The position numbers were made by a program, and so were the translations under genes. From Granulosicoccus sp047634635 (GTDB lineage Bacteria > Pseudomonadota > Gammaproteobacteria > Granulosicoccales > Granulosicoccaceae), in assembly GCA_047634635.1 (NCBI GenBank), contig JBLIIE010000005.1:8816-72815 (forward strand): DNA of 64,000 nt, written 5' to 3'. The notes beneath the pieces are model-generated. The model was not told where the DNA came from, did no database searches, and saw only the letters and a list, made by a program, of their open reading frames with translations. Positions 37,325-46,571 of the stretch are shown one piece after another. The first letter of the stretch is position 1; the number at the start of each line of letters is the position of its first letter.

Positions 37325-38290
37325 CTATTCAGAACCCATTCGAACACGAGGATCGATCAAGGCAGTTAATACATCGACTATTAAGCTGGCCAGCAACATG
37401 GCAAAAACAGAAAATAACGCAATCATCATAACCAACGGATAATCCTGTCCACGCACAGCTTCAATAAATTCCGCCCCAACTCCCGGCCACTGAAATACTT
37501 CCTCGATGATAACCGAACCTCCTATTAATGTTGGTAACCTGAATCCAATGATGACGATTACAGGCGTCAGTGCAACGCGGAAACCGTGTAGAAAGTTAAT
37601 ACGCCATTCCGGAAGTCCTTTGGAGCGTGCAGTTTTAATAAAATCCCTGTTTAACGCATCTAGCATCGACGAACGTGAATATCTCATCACACCGGCTGTC
37701 ATCATTAAGGACAGGACCAGTGATGGCAGAATAATATTGGGCAAGTGATCAAACCAGCTGTCAAATCCTGGCATGAGTCTGCCACCAACGGGTAGCCAAC
37801 CGAGCTTAAGTGAGAATATAAGGATAGCTACAAGCCCAAAGAAAAACTCCGGGATGGAAACTCCCAACATTCCGACAACGGTAAGTCCGCTGTCACTCCA
37901 CTTCCCGCGATTCAGGGCACTATAAGTACCAAGTAGACAACCTAAAATTGTTGATATAAGAAGTGCTGCTGCTGAGAGCTCAAGCGTCGCTGGTAGACGA
38001 TCCAGAACAATCTCCGAAATTGCCACCCCACCAGATAGGGAATGACCAAAGTCACCAGTAACAGCGTGTGTAAGCCACACCCAGTAACGGTGGATAAAAC
38101 TTTTATTGAGTCCTAAGGACTCTCGAATAAGTTCCAGTTTTTCAGCACTGACGGTATTAGCCAGCTCTGGCGGAATCATGTGCGATACAGCATCGCCTGG
38201 TGTGAATTCCAGGCCCAGATACACCAGAAAACTGATTACCACCAACATCGGCATCAGAATTAGCAATCGCCTGATGATAAAGATCAACAA
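37325..38290 (-). CDS. Dpp/Sat-type ABC importer permease 1 (DppB-like)
   Basis: 321 residues, TTG start at 38290 with GAGGAGG at good spacing. Six membrane helices; family segments FLVYLGLEFTPGD, then the EAA loop TARSKGLPEWRINFLHGFRVALTPV. It lies 73 bp after the binding-protein gene, with a strong hairpin in the gap. Confidence 0.93.
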   Translation of the reverse strand: MLIFIIRRLLILMPMLVVISFLVYLGLEFTPGDAVSHMIPPELANTVSAEKLELIRESLGLNKSFIHRYWVWLTHAVTGDFGHSLSGGVAISEIVLDRLPATLELSAAALLISTILGCLLGTYSALNRGKWSDSGLTVVGMLGVSIPEFFFGLVAILIFSLKLGWLPVGGRLMPGFDSWFDHLPNIILPSLVLSLMMTAGVMRYSRSSMLDALNRDFIKTARSKGLPEWRINFLHGFRVALTPVIVIIGFRLPTLIGGSVIIEEVFQWPGVGAEFIEAVRGQDYPLVMMIALFSVFAMLLASLIVDVLTALIDPRVRMGSE

Positions 38291-38313
38291 GAAGACATCC
38301 TCCTCAACCTATA

Positions 38314-38356
38314 GAGAATGGCAATCACGACGATGCGCGTCGTGATTGCCATTCTC
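38314..38356 (-). other. Perfect 19-bp hairpin between binding protein and permease genes
   Basis: Arms 38314-38332 and 38338-38356 are perfectly complementary, with a five-base loop. No U-tract follows on the minus strand, so read-through into the permeases is expected. It begins 8 bp after the binding-protein stop and should protect its mRNA, raising binding protein over membrane subunits. Confidence 0.85.
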
Positions 38357-38363
38357 AATCCGC

Positions 38364-39974
38364 CTACGGCTTGTTGGCGAATTTGTTCACTCTCAAAGAA
38401 CGGGTATAAGGAATGTCAGCTGGGATGACACGCATGTGCCCCATATCCTCCAGTCCTTTCACGTCAGCAACAGATTTGGTAAATCCAAAATCAAGCCGCT
38501 TAGCGCCAGCATTCTTCAGCACGTTAACATCATTGTCACCACTTGGGAATGCAACGATCTCATCGATCTTGGCCACACCGCCATGATAATTTTCAAAAGG
38601 TACGAACCGGACGAAATCGTTCATCTGGACTTCAGCGATCTTGAAGGGTCCAGAACCTATAGGATTCTGCCAGAACGGATGTTGCTGAAACTCCAGTGGA
38701 TTATTATCTGACAGCAAATGCTTAGGCAGTATCGCAAATTGTCCAAATGACAACATGAAGTTTGGATCCAACTTGGCAAACTTGATTGATACAGAGTTGC
38801 CATCAACAGTTACACCCGACATTGAATCAGCACTACCTGCTACAAAAGCTTCAGCACCTTCAATGGAATTAAATGTATTAGACAACACGGCGCTAATGGC
38901 CGGCACTTTAAGTGTTGCACCGATCGACCATGCGACATCTTCACCCGTTAACGGCGCGCCATCATGCCAGGTGACACCGTCCTTGATGTTAAACGTTACA
39001 GACATACCGTCAGCAGCTACATCGTAACTTTCAGCCAGTTGACCACTAGTGGGTACTAATGATCCATCAACTGCAAGCAAGCGATCAAAAACAACCTTGG
39101 AATAGATGTACAGCCCGGGGTTTAGCAACGGGTGTTGAAAAAACTGGCTAGGTGCAGTATTTGTATAGGCCACTTTTTTGCCGTTGGCATCTGGTTCCAC
39201 CGTCCAATCGACAATACCCCAGTTGTAATTGAACTGCGCATTGCCGTACAGGCCGCCGTTACGATTTAAGCGATCACTTTCGTAGATGAAAAGTTGCTGA
39301 TAATAAAGTGGAATATCGGATAATGCTTCATTCTCATACTTCTGAAATTCGGCGAAAGCCGCTATTTGTGTTTCAGCATCGGCACTGGCATTGATACCGT
39401 CAATCAAGTTGTCAATATCAGCATTTGCCGGTGTATAGGAGTTCGTGTTAGACCGATAGCCGTTGTAGTATTCCTGTAAAGCGAGCGCCGCTTTTGCACC
39501 ATAGGCAATATCCCATTTAATCGCACTGGTATCTGAATTCGGCTCAGGTAGAACATTCAGTTGTTCGCCAACATCGCCCTCAAGCTTGCGATAGGTCATC
39601 TCTATGCCCACATCACTGAGATACGCTTGAATGGCGACCATCAGATCGGCCGTTAGTTGATCTCCGTAGTAATAAACAACATCCAGAACTTGTGACTTAT
39701 CCCAGTCGGCATCCTTCAGAAGAGCCCGTGCCTTGTCAGGGTCGTATTTATAAGCGTTTAATTCTGCCGCTTTAAACGCACCGTTGGGAATCATAGAATC
39801 CGCGGCTATCGCTTTACCCTCCAATAATGTTTCCGCAATGGTATCCATGTCGATTGCGTAGGCTATTGCCTGACGCACGCGTACATCGGAAAGTTGATTG
39901 GCATCCGCTAATACATCGGATGTAGAAAATTGCATGGCCGCTGCCATGGCAATACCCAGTATCGTTTTTTTCAC
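38364..39974 (-). CDS. Family 5 ABC binding protein with circularly permuted domains
   Basis: 536 residues, GTG start with GAGGAG upstream and a signal peptide (residues 1-25, VLADA). By its segments it is an SBP_bac_5 (Dpp/Opp/Nik-type) protein, but the order is permuted. Residues 28-261 carry the half that normally ends the protein (SDVRVRQAIAYAID, KYDPDKARALLKDA). Residues 262-536 carry the half that normally begins it (GKKVAYTNTAPSQ, then LAESYDVAADGMSVTFNIKDGVTWHDG, IGSGPFKI). The protein ends at NKFANKP, just where the family would continue into DVRVRQAI. The frame is intact. Its genes match SatABCD-type sialate importers; the substrate is probably a sialic acid or relative. Confidence 0.9.
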   Translation of the reverse strand: MKKTILGIAMAAAMQFSTSDVLADANQLSDVRVRQAIAYAIDMDTIAETLLEGKAIAADSMIPNGAFKAAELNAYKYDPDKARALLKDADWDKSQVLDVVYYYGDQLTADLMVAIQAYLSDVGIEMTYRKLEGDVGEQLNVLPEPNSDTSAIKWDIAYGAKAALALQEYYNGYRSNTNSYTPANADIDNLIDGINASADAETQIAAFAEFQKYENEALSDIPLYYQQLFIYESDRLNRNGGLYGNAQFNYNWGIVDWTVEPDANGKKVAYTNTAPSQFFQHPLLNPGLYIYSKVVFDRLLAVDGSLVPTSGQLAESYDVAADGMSVTFNIKDGVTWHDGAPLTGEDVAWSIGATLKVPAISAVLSNTFNSIEGAEAFVAGSADSMSGVTVDGNSVSIKFAKLDPNFMLSFGQFAILPKHLLSDNNPLEFQQHPFWQNPIGSGPFKIAEVQMNDFVRFVPFENYHGGVAKIDEIVAFPSGDNDVNVLKNAGAKRLDFGFTKSVADVKGLEDMGHMRVIPADIPYTRSLRVNKFANKP

Positions 39975-40026
39975 TTTACTCTCCTCGTTATCCTGTCTTG
40001 CGTTGGTTTGTTGGACGTTTACTTTT

Positions 40027-40728
40027 TTACACGTGGTGACTGAGCGCCTGTTCGAAGTACGTACCGTAGTTTCGAGTCAAATGCTTATCGAGAATGGTTA
40101 CAGCTGTTTCTGCATCTTTTCCTAACATGGCTTTAACAATTAGCCGGTGCTCATCATTACTTAATTTGTTCCTTTCTTCATAATTTTCCACCGCTGGACG
40201 ACTGTTCATCAGTTGTTTCACAAAGACTTCGTGGAGCCCAATGAAAATAGGATTCCCCGGAATTTCAGTGAGGACCCGGTGAAACGCTACATCTGAGTTG
40301 CGAAAGCCCACCGCGTCCTGCAAGCTTTTTTCACACGCATCTATGGCAGCAAGCAGTCGTGCAATATGGGCATTGCTGGCATGTATGACGGCATATCTAA
40401 GCATGCTGGTCTCGAGGAACAACCTGGCTTGTTCCAGATGCGCTCTTCCCTCGTTATCAGAGAAAAAATATTTGGCGGCATCTCCCATGCTAATCATGAG
40501 TTGCCCCAATGTGGGATTAACAACCCGCGGCCGTTTGCCCTTCGAGTGATTTGCAAGCTGAATGCCCTGCAAGATAGTCATAGCCTCTCTTACCACACTA
40601 CGCCCAATTCCGAATTTCTCACACAATTCGCGTTCTGACGGGAACATATCGCCAGCCTTAAGCTGTCCTGCATGGACTTTAGCGGCAAGATCGTTTGCTA
40701 TGTGGGCGGCTGTAACGTGAATACTCAT
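40027..40728 (-). CDS. GntR/FCD-family regulator 1 of the sialate island
   Basis: 233 residues from the ATG at 40728, chosen by alignment with its paralogue at 47301. An N-terminal GntR winged helix (MFPSERELCEKFGIGRSVVREAM) and a C-terminal FCD ligand domain (ARLFLETSMLRYAVIHAS, then FHRVLTEIPGNP). First gene of the importer operon and divergent from nanA. Probably a repressor released by a sialate catabolite. Confidence 0.92.
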   Translation of the reverse strand: MSIHVTAAHIANDLAAKVHAGQLKAGDMFPSERELCEKFGIGRSVVREAMTILQGIQLANHSKGKRPRVVNPTLGQLMISMGDAAKYFFSDNEGRAHLEQARLFLETSMLRYAVIHASNAHIARLLAAIDACEKSLQDAVGFRNSDVAFHRVLTEIPGNPIFIGLHEVFVKQLMNSRPAVENYEERNKLSNDEHRLIVKAMLGKDAETAVTILDKHLTRNYGTYFEQALSHHV

Positions 40729-40776
40729 AGTCGAGCATTGTGCACACAATATTATATTTATCAACTCAAAATATAA

Positions 40777-40808
40777 TTTTGGTCATCTAAAATATTTATT
40801 TGGTTGAC
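40777..40808. promoter_or_regulatory. Candidate GntR operator pair upstream of nanA
   Basis: Two related elements: TTTTGGTCATC at 40777-40787 and TTTGGTTGAC at 40799-40808. The second is repeated exactly, in reverse, before the other GntR gene (48068-48077), and it overlaps the -35 box of the nanA promoter. A repressor bound here would block nanA transcription. Confidence 0.55.
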
Positions 40809-40832
40809 TGAAAGTTAGATGTTTTTTATAGT
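40804..40832 (+). promoter_or_regulatory. Sigma-70-like promoter of the nanA operon
   Basis: TTGACT at 40804-40809, a 17-base spacer, and TATAGT at 40827-40832, 28 bp before the nanA ATG. The match and spacing are close to consensus. Confidence 0.65.
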
Positions 40833-40860
40833 GGCGTGACTCAATACACGTGACCCAAGC

Positions 40861-41772
40861 ATGACTAAAAAGCCAGGTAGCAACGGAATTCACGCAGCCA
40901 TGCTGACACCATTCCACGATGATGAATCCATTGCAGTTGAGGGAATAGGCCCGCTCGTTGACTATATTCTGGCAAACGGCGTGGATGGTTTGTATGCCGG
41001 TGGCAGTTCAGGTGAATGCATATTGCAAAGCCGACCTGAAAGAGAGTTATTGCTGCGCGAATTAGCACATTACGCGAAAGGCAAATGCACCTTGATTGCC
41101 CACGTCGGAGCTGCTTCAACCGCTGATGCAGTCGCCATGGCCAAAGTAGCCGCTCAAAGTGGCTATGACTATGTGTCGGCCATCCCCCCCTACTACTACC
41201 CGCACAGTAAAGCTGGCATAGCGGACTATTACAAAGCCATCGTAGATGCCTCCGGCATACCGCTCATCATTTACAACATACCCGCCTTAACGGGAGTTGA
41301 CATCGGCACCGATGGACTATTAGATCTGTTAGAAGACGACAGAATTGCAGGTGTTAAATTCACGGCAACTGATCTCTTCCAATTTTGGAAGCTGCGCCGG
41401 AGCGCCCCGGATAAATCCTTTTTCTTTGGTACCGATGAAATGTTCCTCGCTGCAGTGGCAACCGGTGCCGATGGGGGCATTGGCAGTACTTACAACTTAA
41501 TTGGCAATGTGTATGTGGGTATATGCGAAGCCATCACCGCAGGTGACATTGAAAAGGCACGACAATTACAATCTGTCAGTAATGAGCTGGTGCAGGTATT
41601 ACTGACAACGGGTGTGTTGCCCGGGCTTAAGCACTCGTTAAACCGTCTCGGTGTAACGGTGGGTCGGTGTCGACAACCTTTTACCACGCCATCTAGTGAA
41701 TCCCTTGCTCAGCTTGATCAGTGGATTGATAAGCATCTCGCTACAGGCCTGCTAAAGAGTTCCAATCTGTGA
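40861..41772 (+). CDS. nanA: N-acetylneuraminate lyase
   Basis: 303 residues of the DHDPS/NAL aldolase family. The sequence follows NanA rather than DapA: GLYAGGSSGE, then LIAHVG with STADA, YNIPALTGV and GADGGIGSTYN. The Schiff-base Lys is Lys166 (GVKFTATDLFQF) and the proton-relay Tyr is Tyr138. It splits a sialic acid into an acylmannosamine and pyruvate. First gene of the plus-strand operon, with nanK and nanE 4 kb away. Confidence 0.88.
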   Translation: MTKKPGSNGIHAAMLTPFHDDESIAVEGIGPLVDYILANGVDGLYAGGSSGECILQSRPERELLLRELAHYAKGKCTLIAHVGAASTADAVAMAKVAAQSGYDYVSAIPPYYYPHSKAGIADYYKAIVDASGIPLIIYNIPALTGVDIGTDGLLDLLEDDRIAGVKFTATDLFQFWKLRRSAPDKSFFFGTDEMFLAAVATGADGGIGSTYNLIGNVYVGICEAITAGDIEKARQLQSVSNELVQVLLTTGVLPGLKHSLNRLGVTVGRCRQPFTTPSSESLAQLDQWIDKHLATGLLKSSNL

Positions 41773-42536
41773 GTCGGACACTGAATGACTTTCAACAGAA
41801 AAGTTTCTCAGATGAGGGTTACCTAGCTATAAATCCTCTTTTTGATGATGCGAAAATCGCTGAAATAAATCAAGAATTAGAACGTTTCATAGTCGATGTT
41901 GTTCCCACCATGCCCACTACGCATGTGTATTACGAGGACAAAGCTGATTCGAGTTCGTTGAAGCAACTGCAGAATATTTTTCAGTATGATTCGTATTTTA
42001 ACGACTTGATGACCATGGGGACAATACGCTCCATGGCGGAAGAGCTGCTTCAGGATGAAGTCGTACCCATCAATATGCAGTATTTCAACAAACCGGCTGG
42101 CAGTGGACTAGCTACCCCACCTCATCAGGACGGATACTACTTTCATCTCACGCCATGTGAGGCAGTAACAGGGTGGCTGGCGTTGGAAGACGTTGATGAG
42201 GAAAACGGTTGCATACGCTATGTCAAAGGTTCTCATCTGAAGCCTACATTCCGAGCGCATGGTAAAACCGGCGTCATCGGGTTCTCCCAAGGCATAAGCG
42301 ATTTCGGTACAACTGAGGACAAAGCCAATACCGTGGCGATCCAAGGTAGTGCTGGAACATTCCTAATCCACAACGCAAAGACCATTCACTTCGCAGAGGC
42401 CAACCTGTCTGATACACGCTCTCGACGAGCACTGGGTTTTATCTACTACGCACAGCAGGCAAAGATAGATGCTAATGCACAAAACGCTTATCAGAAATCT
42501 CTCGATATCCAATTGAAGTCAGACTCGAAAATCTAA
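41769..42536 (+). CDS. PhyH-family Fe(II)/2-oxoglutarate dioxygenase
   Basis: 255 residues from a GTG overlapping the nanA stop (GTGA). The iron site is His119-x-Asp121 (PHQDGYYFH) with distal His207 (AKTIHFAE), and Arg217 or Arg219 is placed to bind 2-oxoglutarate. It hydroxylates or oxidatively demethylates a small molecule. Coupling to nanA suggests the substrate is a sialic acid or its product; which one is not known. Confidence 0.87.
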   Translation: MSRTLNDFQQKSFSDEGYLAINPLFDDAKIAEINQELERFIVDVVPTMPTTHVYYEDKADSSSLKQLQNIFQYDSYFNDLMTMGTIRSMAEELLQDEVVPINMQYFNKPAGSGLATPPHQDGYYFHLTPCEAVTGWLALEDVDEENGCIRYVKGSHLKPTFRAHGKTGVIGFSQGISDFGTTEDKANTVAIQGSAGTFLIHNAKTIHFAEANLSDTRSRRALGFIYYAQQAKIDANAQNAYQKSLDIQLKSDSKI

Positions 42537-42551
42537 CAATCGGAGAGCACG

Positions 42552-43997
42552 TTGACGGAAAATACTGGCAGTAAAGCCCCACCCAACATCGTCTACATGA
42601 TGTTCGATCAAGCTAAAGCCTCTGCCATGAGCTTCCTCGGCAATTCTCACTTGCAAATGCCATTTTGTGAACGAATGGCAGGCATAGGCTGGGTGTTTGA
42701 AAATGTATTTGCAGCATCGTCTATCTGCACACCATCACGGGCTTCGGTTCACACTGGTATGTATCCTTCGGTACATCAGGTAACATGCCATCAAAATCGC
42801 GCACCATACAATTTGCCACAGCTTGCAGAGATCTTCCAGTCAGCCGGATACTATACAGCCGCCGCCGGACACTACGAACCTGAGCGAAATCTATCACGGG
42901 GATGGCATGAACAAGCCCCTATGCATGAGCGCGGACCACTGTTTGAGAGCTGGATGCAACACATTCGCTCAGGGCGTAAAGACGTAGCGTGGTCTTCAGG
43001 CAGTATTGACGCCGATGCATCAGAAGGAAATGCTAGCCTGCTTACCGATCGAATGCTGCGTATGTTGACACAAGCTGAGCTGAGCGAAAAACCCTTCTAC
43101 CTGCACATGTGCTACGACGATCCGCACCCTCCCTATTTTGTGCCTCGCCCCTACGACACAATGATTAATTCGGAAAGCCTACCGCTTCCACCCAAAGGTG
43201 ATGAACAAAAATTACCTGCCTGGCAAGCTAAAGCGCGCAAGGAGGTAGGCTCTGCTCAAGCAAGTGACACGGACGCAAGGAAGGTGTTGGCAACCTACTA
43301 CGGGATGATTCGTTACATTGACGATGAGATGGAAAAACTTTACAGCGCACTTGCTCAAAGCTGCCATCTGGACAATACATGGATTGTTATTGGTTCGGAT
43401 CATGGCGACTATACGGGTGAAAAAGGCTTATTCAACAAATCTGAATCTTTGTATGAGTGTCTTTTACATGTACCGTTGATTATCGTACCGCCACACGGTA
43501 CAAGCGTTCAATCTGCAGAGCATACCCGCATCAATCACCTGGTCAGTTCAGTTGATCTATTCCCAACTCTGCTAGGGCTTGCTGATATCCCCCCCCCCGT
43601 TAATCAAGGTGTCGATTTGGTGCCATGGGTTCGAGACGGTGCAAGTACTGCTATTCACGAAGCAGTATTTGCACAAGTTGGTAATTACCACGGGCACATT
43701 GGTACTAGTTGGCCAAGTGGCATGCCAGCTTCAGGTAGACACAAGAGCCTGACCTACTCTGCCCGCAACCTAAAATACTCCTATATACAAGATCTGGACA
43801 ATGGCGATGAGGCCTATGATCTGATTGACGATCCGTTCGAACTCGACAATTTGTTGAATGAAGGTTCAACACCACTCACAGCTGAACACATGGAACTGGT
43901 GCAACGCATCGATGCATTCGAACAATCGTGCTCACACATGCGCGACAAACTTGGAGTTATTGCAGGGGATCGTGGATTCGTGAAAGGTTGGGAGTGA
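42552..43997 (+). CDS. Second cytoplasmic sulfatase
   Basis: 481 residues, TTG start with GGAG upstream, no signal peptide. The formylglycine motif is CTPSR at Cys59-Arg63; metal-binding segments are MMFDQAKA near 17 and GSDHGDYTGE near 290. A run of ten C (43589-43598) lies within the coding sequence at about codon 347. It is distinct from the sulfatase at 32868 and sits in the nanA operon, so two desulfation steps or two regioisomers are implied. Confidence 0.91.
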   Translation: MTENTGSKAPPNIVYMMFDQAKASAMSFLGNSHLQMPFCERMAGIGWVFENVFAASSICTPSRASVHTGMYPSVHQVTCHQNRAPYNLPQLAEIFQSAGYYTAAAGHYEPERNLSRGWHEQAPMHERGPLFESWMQHIRSGRKDVAWSSGSIDADASEGNASLLTDRMLRMLTQAELSEKPFYLHMCYDDPHPPYFVPRPYDTMINSESLPLPPKGDEQKLPAWQAKARKEVGSAQASDTDARKVLATYYGMIRYIDDEMEKLYSALAQSCHLDNTWIVIGSDHGDYTGEKGLFNKSESLYECLLHVPLIIVPPHGTSVQSAEHTRINHLVSSVDLFPTLLGLADIPPPVNQGVDLVPWVRDGASTAIHEAVFAQVGNYHGHIGTSWPSGMPASGRHKSLTYSARNLKYSYIQDLDNGDEAYDLIDDPFELDNLLNEGSTPLTAEHMELVQRIDAFEQSCSHMRDKLGVIAGDRGFVKGWE

Positions 43998-44001
43998 ACG
44001 A

Positions 44002-45198
44002 ATGGCCTCCATTGAACGCATTCGCTGTGTACTATTGAGTTCTCCATACGCCACCACAGAGGAACCTGAAATAAAGGCGTGTTTTCCCAATGGTCCAAAA
44101 CGCACGGTGGGCATGGTTGAGGTGACGTTGGACAACGGAATCACAGGAGTTGGCGAAGGATATATGGCAGTGTTTGCACCAAAAGTGTTCGAATCCATTG
44201 TTGATTTAACAAAACCTTACTTGATAGGAAAAGACGGCTTCGACATTGCTGCCAGAGTGCGGGACCTTTGCAGCGTTTGCGACTACTGGTCATTAGAGGG
44301 GGCCGCCCGACATGTCACTAGCGCTTATGAAATAGCACTGGTTGATGCTAAAGCCAAAAGCCAAGGCATGCCTGCATATAGACTTTTTGGAAGTACACAA
44401 GCCGAATCCATACAAGTCTATGGCAGTGGGGGTTGCTGTGACACGAAAGAGCAGTTTATGCGCGAGCTTGATTTGCTCGACGCTTTGGGTATCGTGCAAT
44501 ATAAGATTCGAGCACAAAAAACAGATATTCAGAGAACCGCATGGATACTTGAAGAAGCGGGTCGCCGCGGCATCAGTATCGGTATAGATATGTGTCAGAA
44601 CCTTGCCGACCCTCCACAGGCAGTTAACGACGTAGTTTTTTATATCGAGCAGGTTCGTGCATTAAGCACCCTACCTATTCTTTTTCTGGAGGAAGCTGTT
44701 GGACCCGATTGCCCAGAAGGTTTTAAGGAACTCCGATCCCGAGTGGATATCAAAATTTGTGGTGGTGAGATCATTACTACACCAAAGGAAATGATCAATC
44801 GCATCAATGATGATATCTATGAATTTGTTCAACCTGATGCATCCGTCATTGGAGGTATTACAGCTGTATTACAGATATTCGAAGCAGCACGTGATACAGA
44901 CACTGGGGTCGTTGTTCATGCCTGGGGTGGCGCTGTCGCCATTATGTCAAACTATCACGCAGCCTTCGCTGCTGGTGGACACCTCGTTGAATATCCTATG
45001 CTCGACTTCCCACTTGGCCAAGATATGAAGAGTGATCAGAGCCAGATACAAGACGGAAGATTAATAAAACCAACAGCCCCGGGTATCGGCGTTACGCTAA
45101 CATCTGACATAGAAGCTCGATACCCTTTCGACGAATCTGCCGTGTACTCCTGCAAACAACACGATTGGGGGCGGGCACAGGATAACTATTGGCAGTGA
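44002..45198 (+). CDS. Enolase-superfamily enzyme (mandelate racemase/muconate lactonizing type)
   Basis: 398 residues with an N-terminal capping domain and a TIM barrel. Metal ligands are Asp196, Glu230 or Glu231, and Glu256. Candidate catalytic residues are Lys168-x-Arg170 (YKIRAQK) and Asp279/His306 (QPDAS, VHAWGG). This set is like acid-sugar dehydratases of the mandelate racemase group, with Arg in place of the usual second Lys. It lies four bases after the sulfatase. It probably dehydrates or epimerises a sugar acid. Confidence 0.87.
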   Translation: MASIERIRCVLLSSPYATTEEPEIKACFPNGPKRTVGMVEVTLDNGITGVGEGYMAVFAPKVFESIVDLTKPYLIGKDGFDIAARVRDLCSVCDYWSLEGAARHVTSAYEIALVDAKAKSQGMPAYRLFGSTQAESIQVYGSGGCCDTKEQFMRELDLLDALGIVQYKIRAQKTDIQRTAWILEEAGRRGISIGIDMCQNLADPPQAVNDVVFYIEQVRALSTLPILFLEEAVGPDCPEGFKELRSRVDIKICGGEIITTPKEMINRINDDIYEFVQPDASVIGGITAVLQIFEAARDTDTGVVVHAWGGAVAIMSNYHAAFAAGGHLVEYPMLDFPLGQDMKSDQSQIQDGRLIKPTAPGIGVTLTSDIEARYPFDESAVYSCKQHDWGRAQDNYWQ

Positions 45199-45686
45199 AC
45201 TCGAAACTAGATGACTCGAAATCTGTTATTGAGGATATGCGAGGCTATATTTACTGGATTGTGCCTGCACATACATTGCATTTAATACACTCCAGCTTGC
45301 TAACCGGTCTGTCACCGGCGCATGGTCATACCGGATCTGATTAAGTGGTGATGGACAAACAAAGCTCGTTCCCTCTTCCCTACTACGCCCACTACCTACA
45401 CCACCGCCCGTTCGAAGTGAACTATGACGTGAGAAGAGCTATTTGAACAAAATTAAAACTAGCCGAAGAAACTCTGGCTAGCCACCTAAAAGGAAACAGT
45501 AATTTTATAGATTCCTTTGCACCAACCGCTGTGTATCAGAATAATGATGTGTAAGCTGAGTCAGCGGCAACGGGAGACATTATTGGATCACGGTGTACGG
45601 CTAGCCAAAGAGCGGCAGATTACCGTAGTCGAGACGATACTCTTTTAGCTAGATACGCTTATCATATTTGGGCAACCCCTAGTCAA
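45199..45686. other. Intergenic stretch between convergent operons
   Basis: 488 bases between the enolase-family gene and nanK, which point toward each other. A 34-codon plus-strand frame (45544-45648) is too short and unlike anything I know. A six-base CTAGCC/GGCTAG repeat near 45460-45480 is too weak to call a terminator. Confidence 0.5.
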
Positions 45687-46571
45687 CTAACAACTATTTT
45701 CAATCAGCGCTCCAATCAACACTGATTGAGCCTCCAGCTTTGCAGGCACAACCTGCACACGAAAAAGCTTAGGCTCAGTATCAATAAATGTCTGTAATGA
45801 ATTGCAATAACCTGTCGACAGACCAACACCACCACCGATGACAACAGTTGAAATACCGATAGCGGCTGCAAGATTTCCACAAAGTTCTGCAACCGCAGCA
45901 GCTGAGCTTTCCACAAGTTGTGTTGCCCATATATTTCCTGCCAAATGAAACTCTACGATGTCTTTAGCAGTGTAATCATTGCCTTTAAGCAATTGCGCTT
46001 GTCTCTCCATTGCGCGTCCAGAAGCGGCGTTCTCTACAGTACCTATGCGCCCAGAACCACACAATTCGGTAGAGTTTCTGATAGTCATGAATCCAACGTG
46101 CCCTGCCAAACCATTATTTGAAACAACTGGCTTTCCGTTGAGTACACAGACTCCACCCACACCTGTTGATACGGTGATGTAGGCAAATGCTGGCATATTA
46201 AGCCCTGCCCCATAAACAGCCTCCGCTAAACCCGCAGCCACGGCATCATTCATCACCGTTACCTTTTTCTTAAGACGTGTTTCGAAAATTTTCTTGAGCT
46301 GAACTTGTTCGACGCCCTTAAGCGTGTTGGTATTTATTGCATGCCAACAACCTTCACTATCAACACGACCAGAAACAGCAATACCTACTCGATCAGATGA
46401 GCTGTACTGCAACTTATTCAGCAGTTCATTAATAGTGTTGATTTGAGATTCAGCGCCAGCGCCACTTTCCGTTCTAACTTGATGGTGAACAATCAACTCA
46501 CCATTAAGGTAGCGTGCTGCCGCAATTTTGGTTCCACCAAGATCCACGGCTAAACCGGTTACATCACTCAC
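45687..46571 (-). CDS. nanK: ROK-family kinase, probable N-acetylmannosamine kinase
   Basis: 294 residues, GTG start overlapping the nanE stop. ATP-binding VDLGGTKIAAARY at the N-terminus. The sugar-binding and zinc region is GHVGFMTI and CGSGRIGTVENAASG; two of the three usual zinc cysteines are replaced by Ser and Thr. It phosphorylates ManNAc at C6 for NanE. Assigned by pairing with nanE and nanA. Confidence 0.85.
   Translation of the reverse strand: MSDVTGLAVDLGGTKIAAARYLNGELIVHHQVRTESGAGAESQINTINELLNKLQYSSSDRVGIAVSGRVDSEGCWHAINTNTLKGVEQVQLKKIFETRLKKKVTVMNDAVAAGLAEAVYGAGLNMPAFAYITVSTGVGGVCVLNGKPVVSNNGLAGHVGFMTIRNSTELCGSGRIGTVENAASGRAMERQAQLLKGNDYTAKDIVEFHLAGNIWATQLVESSAAAVAELCGNLAAAIGISTVVIGGGVGLSTGYCNSLQTFIDTEPKLFRVQVVPAKLEAQSVLIGALIENSC

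Noticed and set aside
40861..41772. DapA (dihydrodipicolinate synthase) for the aldolase gene
   Set aside because: Segments GGSSGE, YNIPALTGV and GADGGIGSTYN follow NanA, and nanK/nanE and a Sat-type importer are in the same island.
45544..45648. Short plus-strand ORF of 34 codons
   Set aside because: Good-looking composition but no SD, no recognisable motif, and in a gap between convergent operons.
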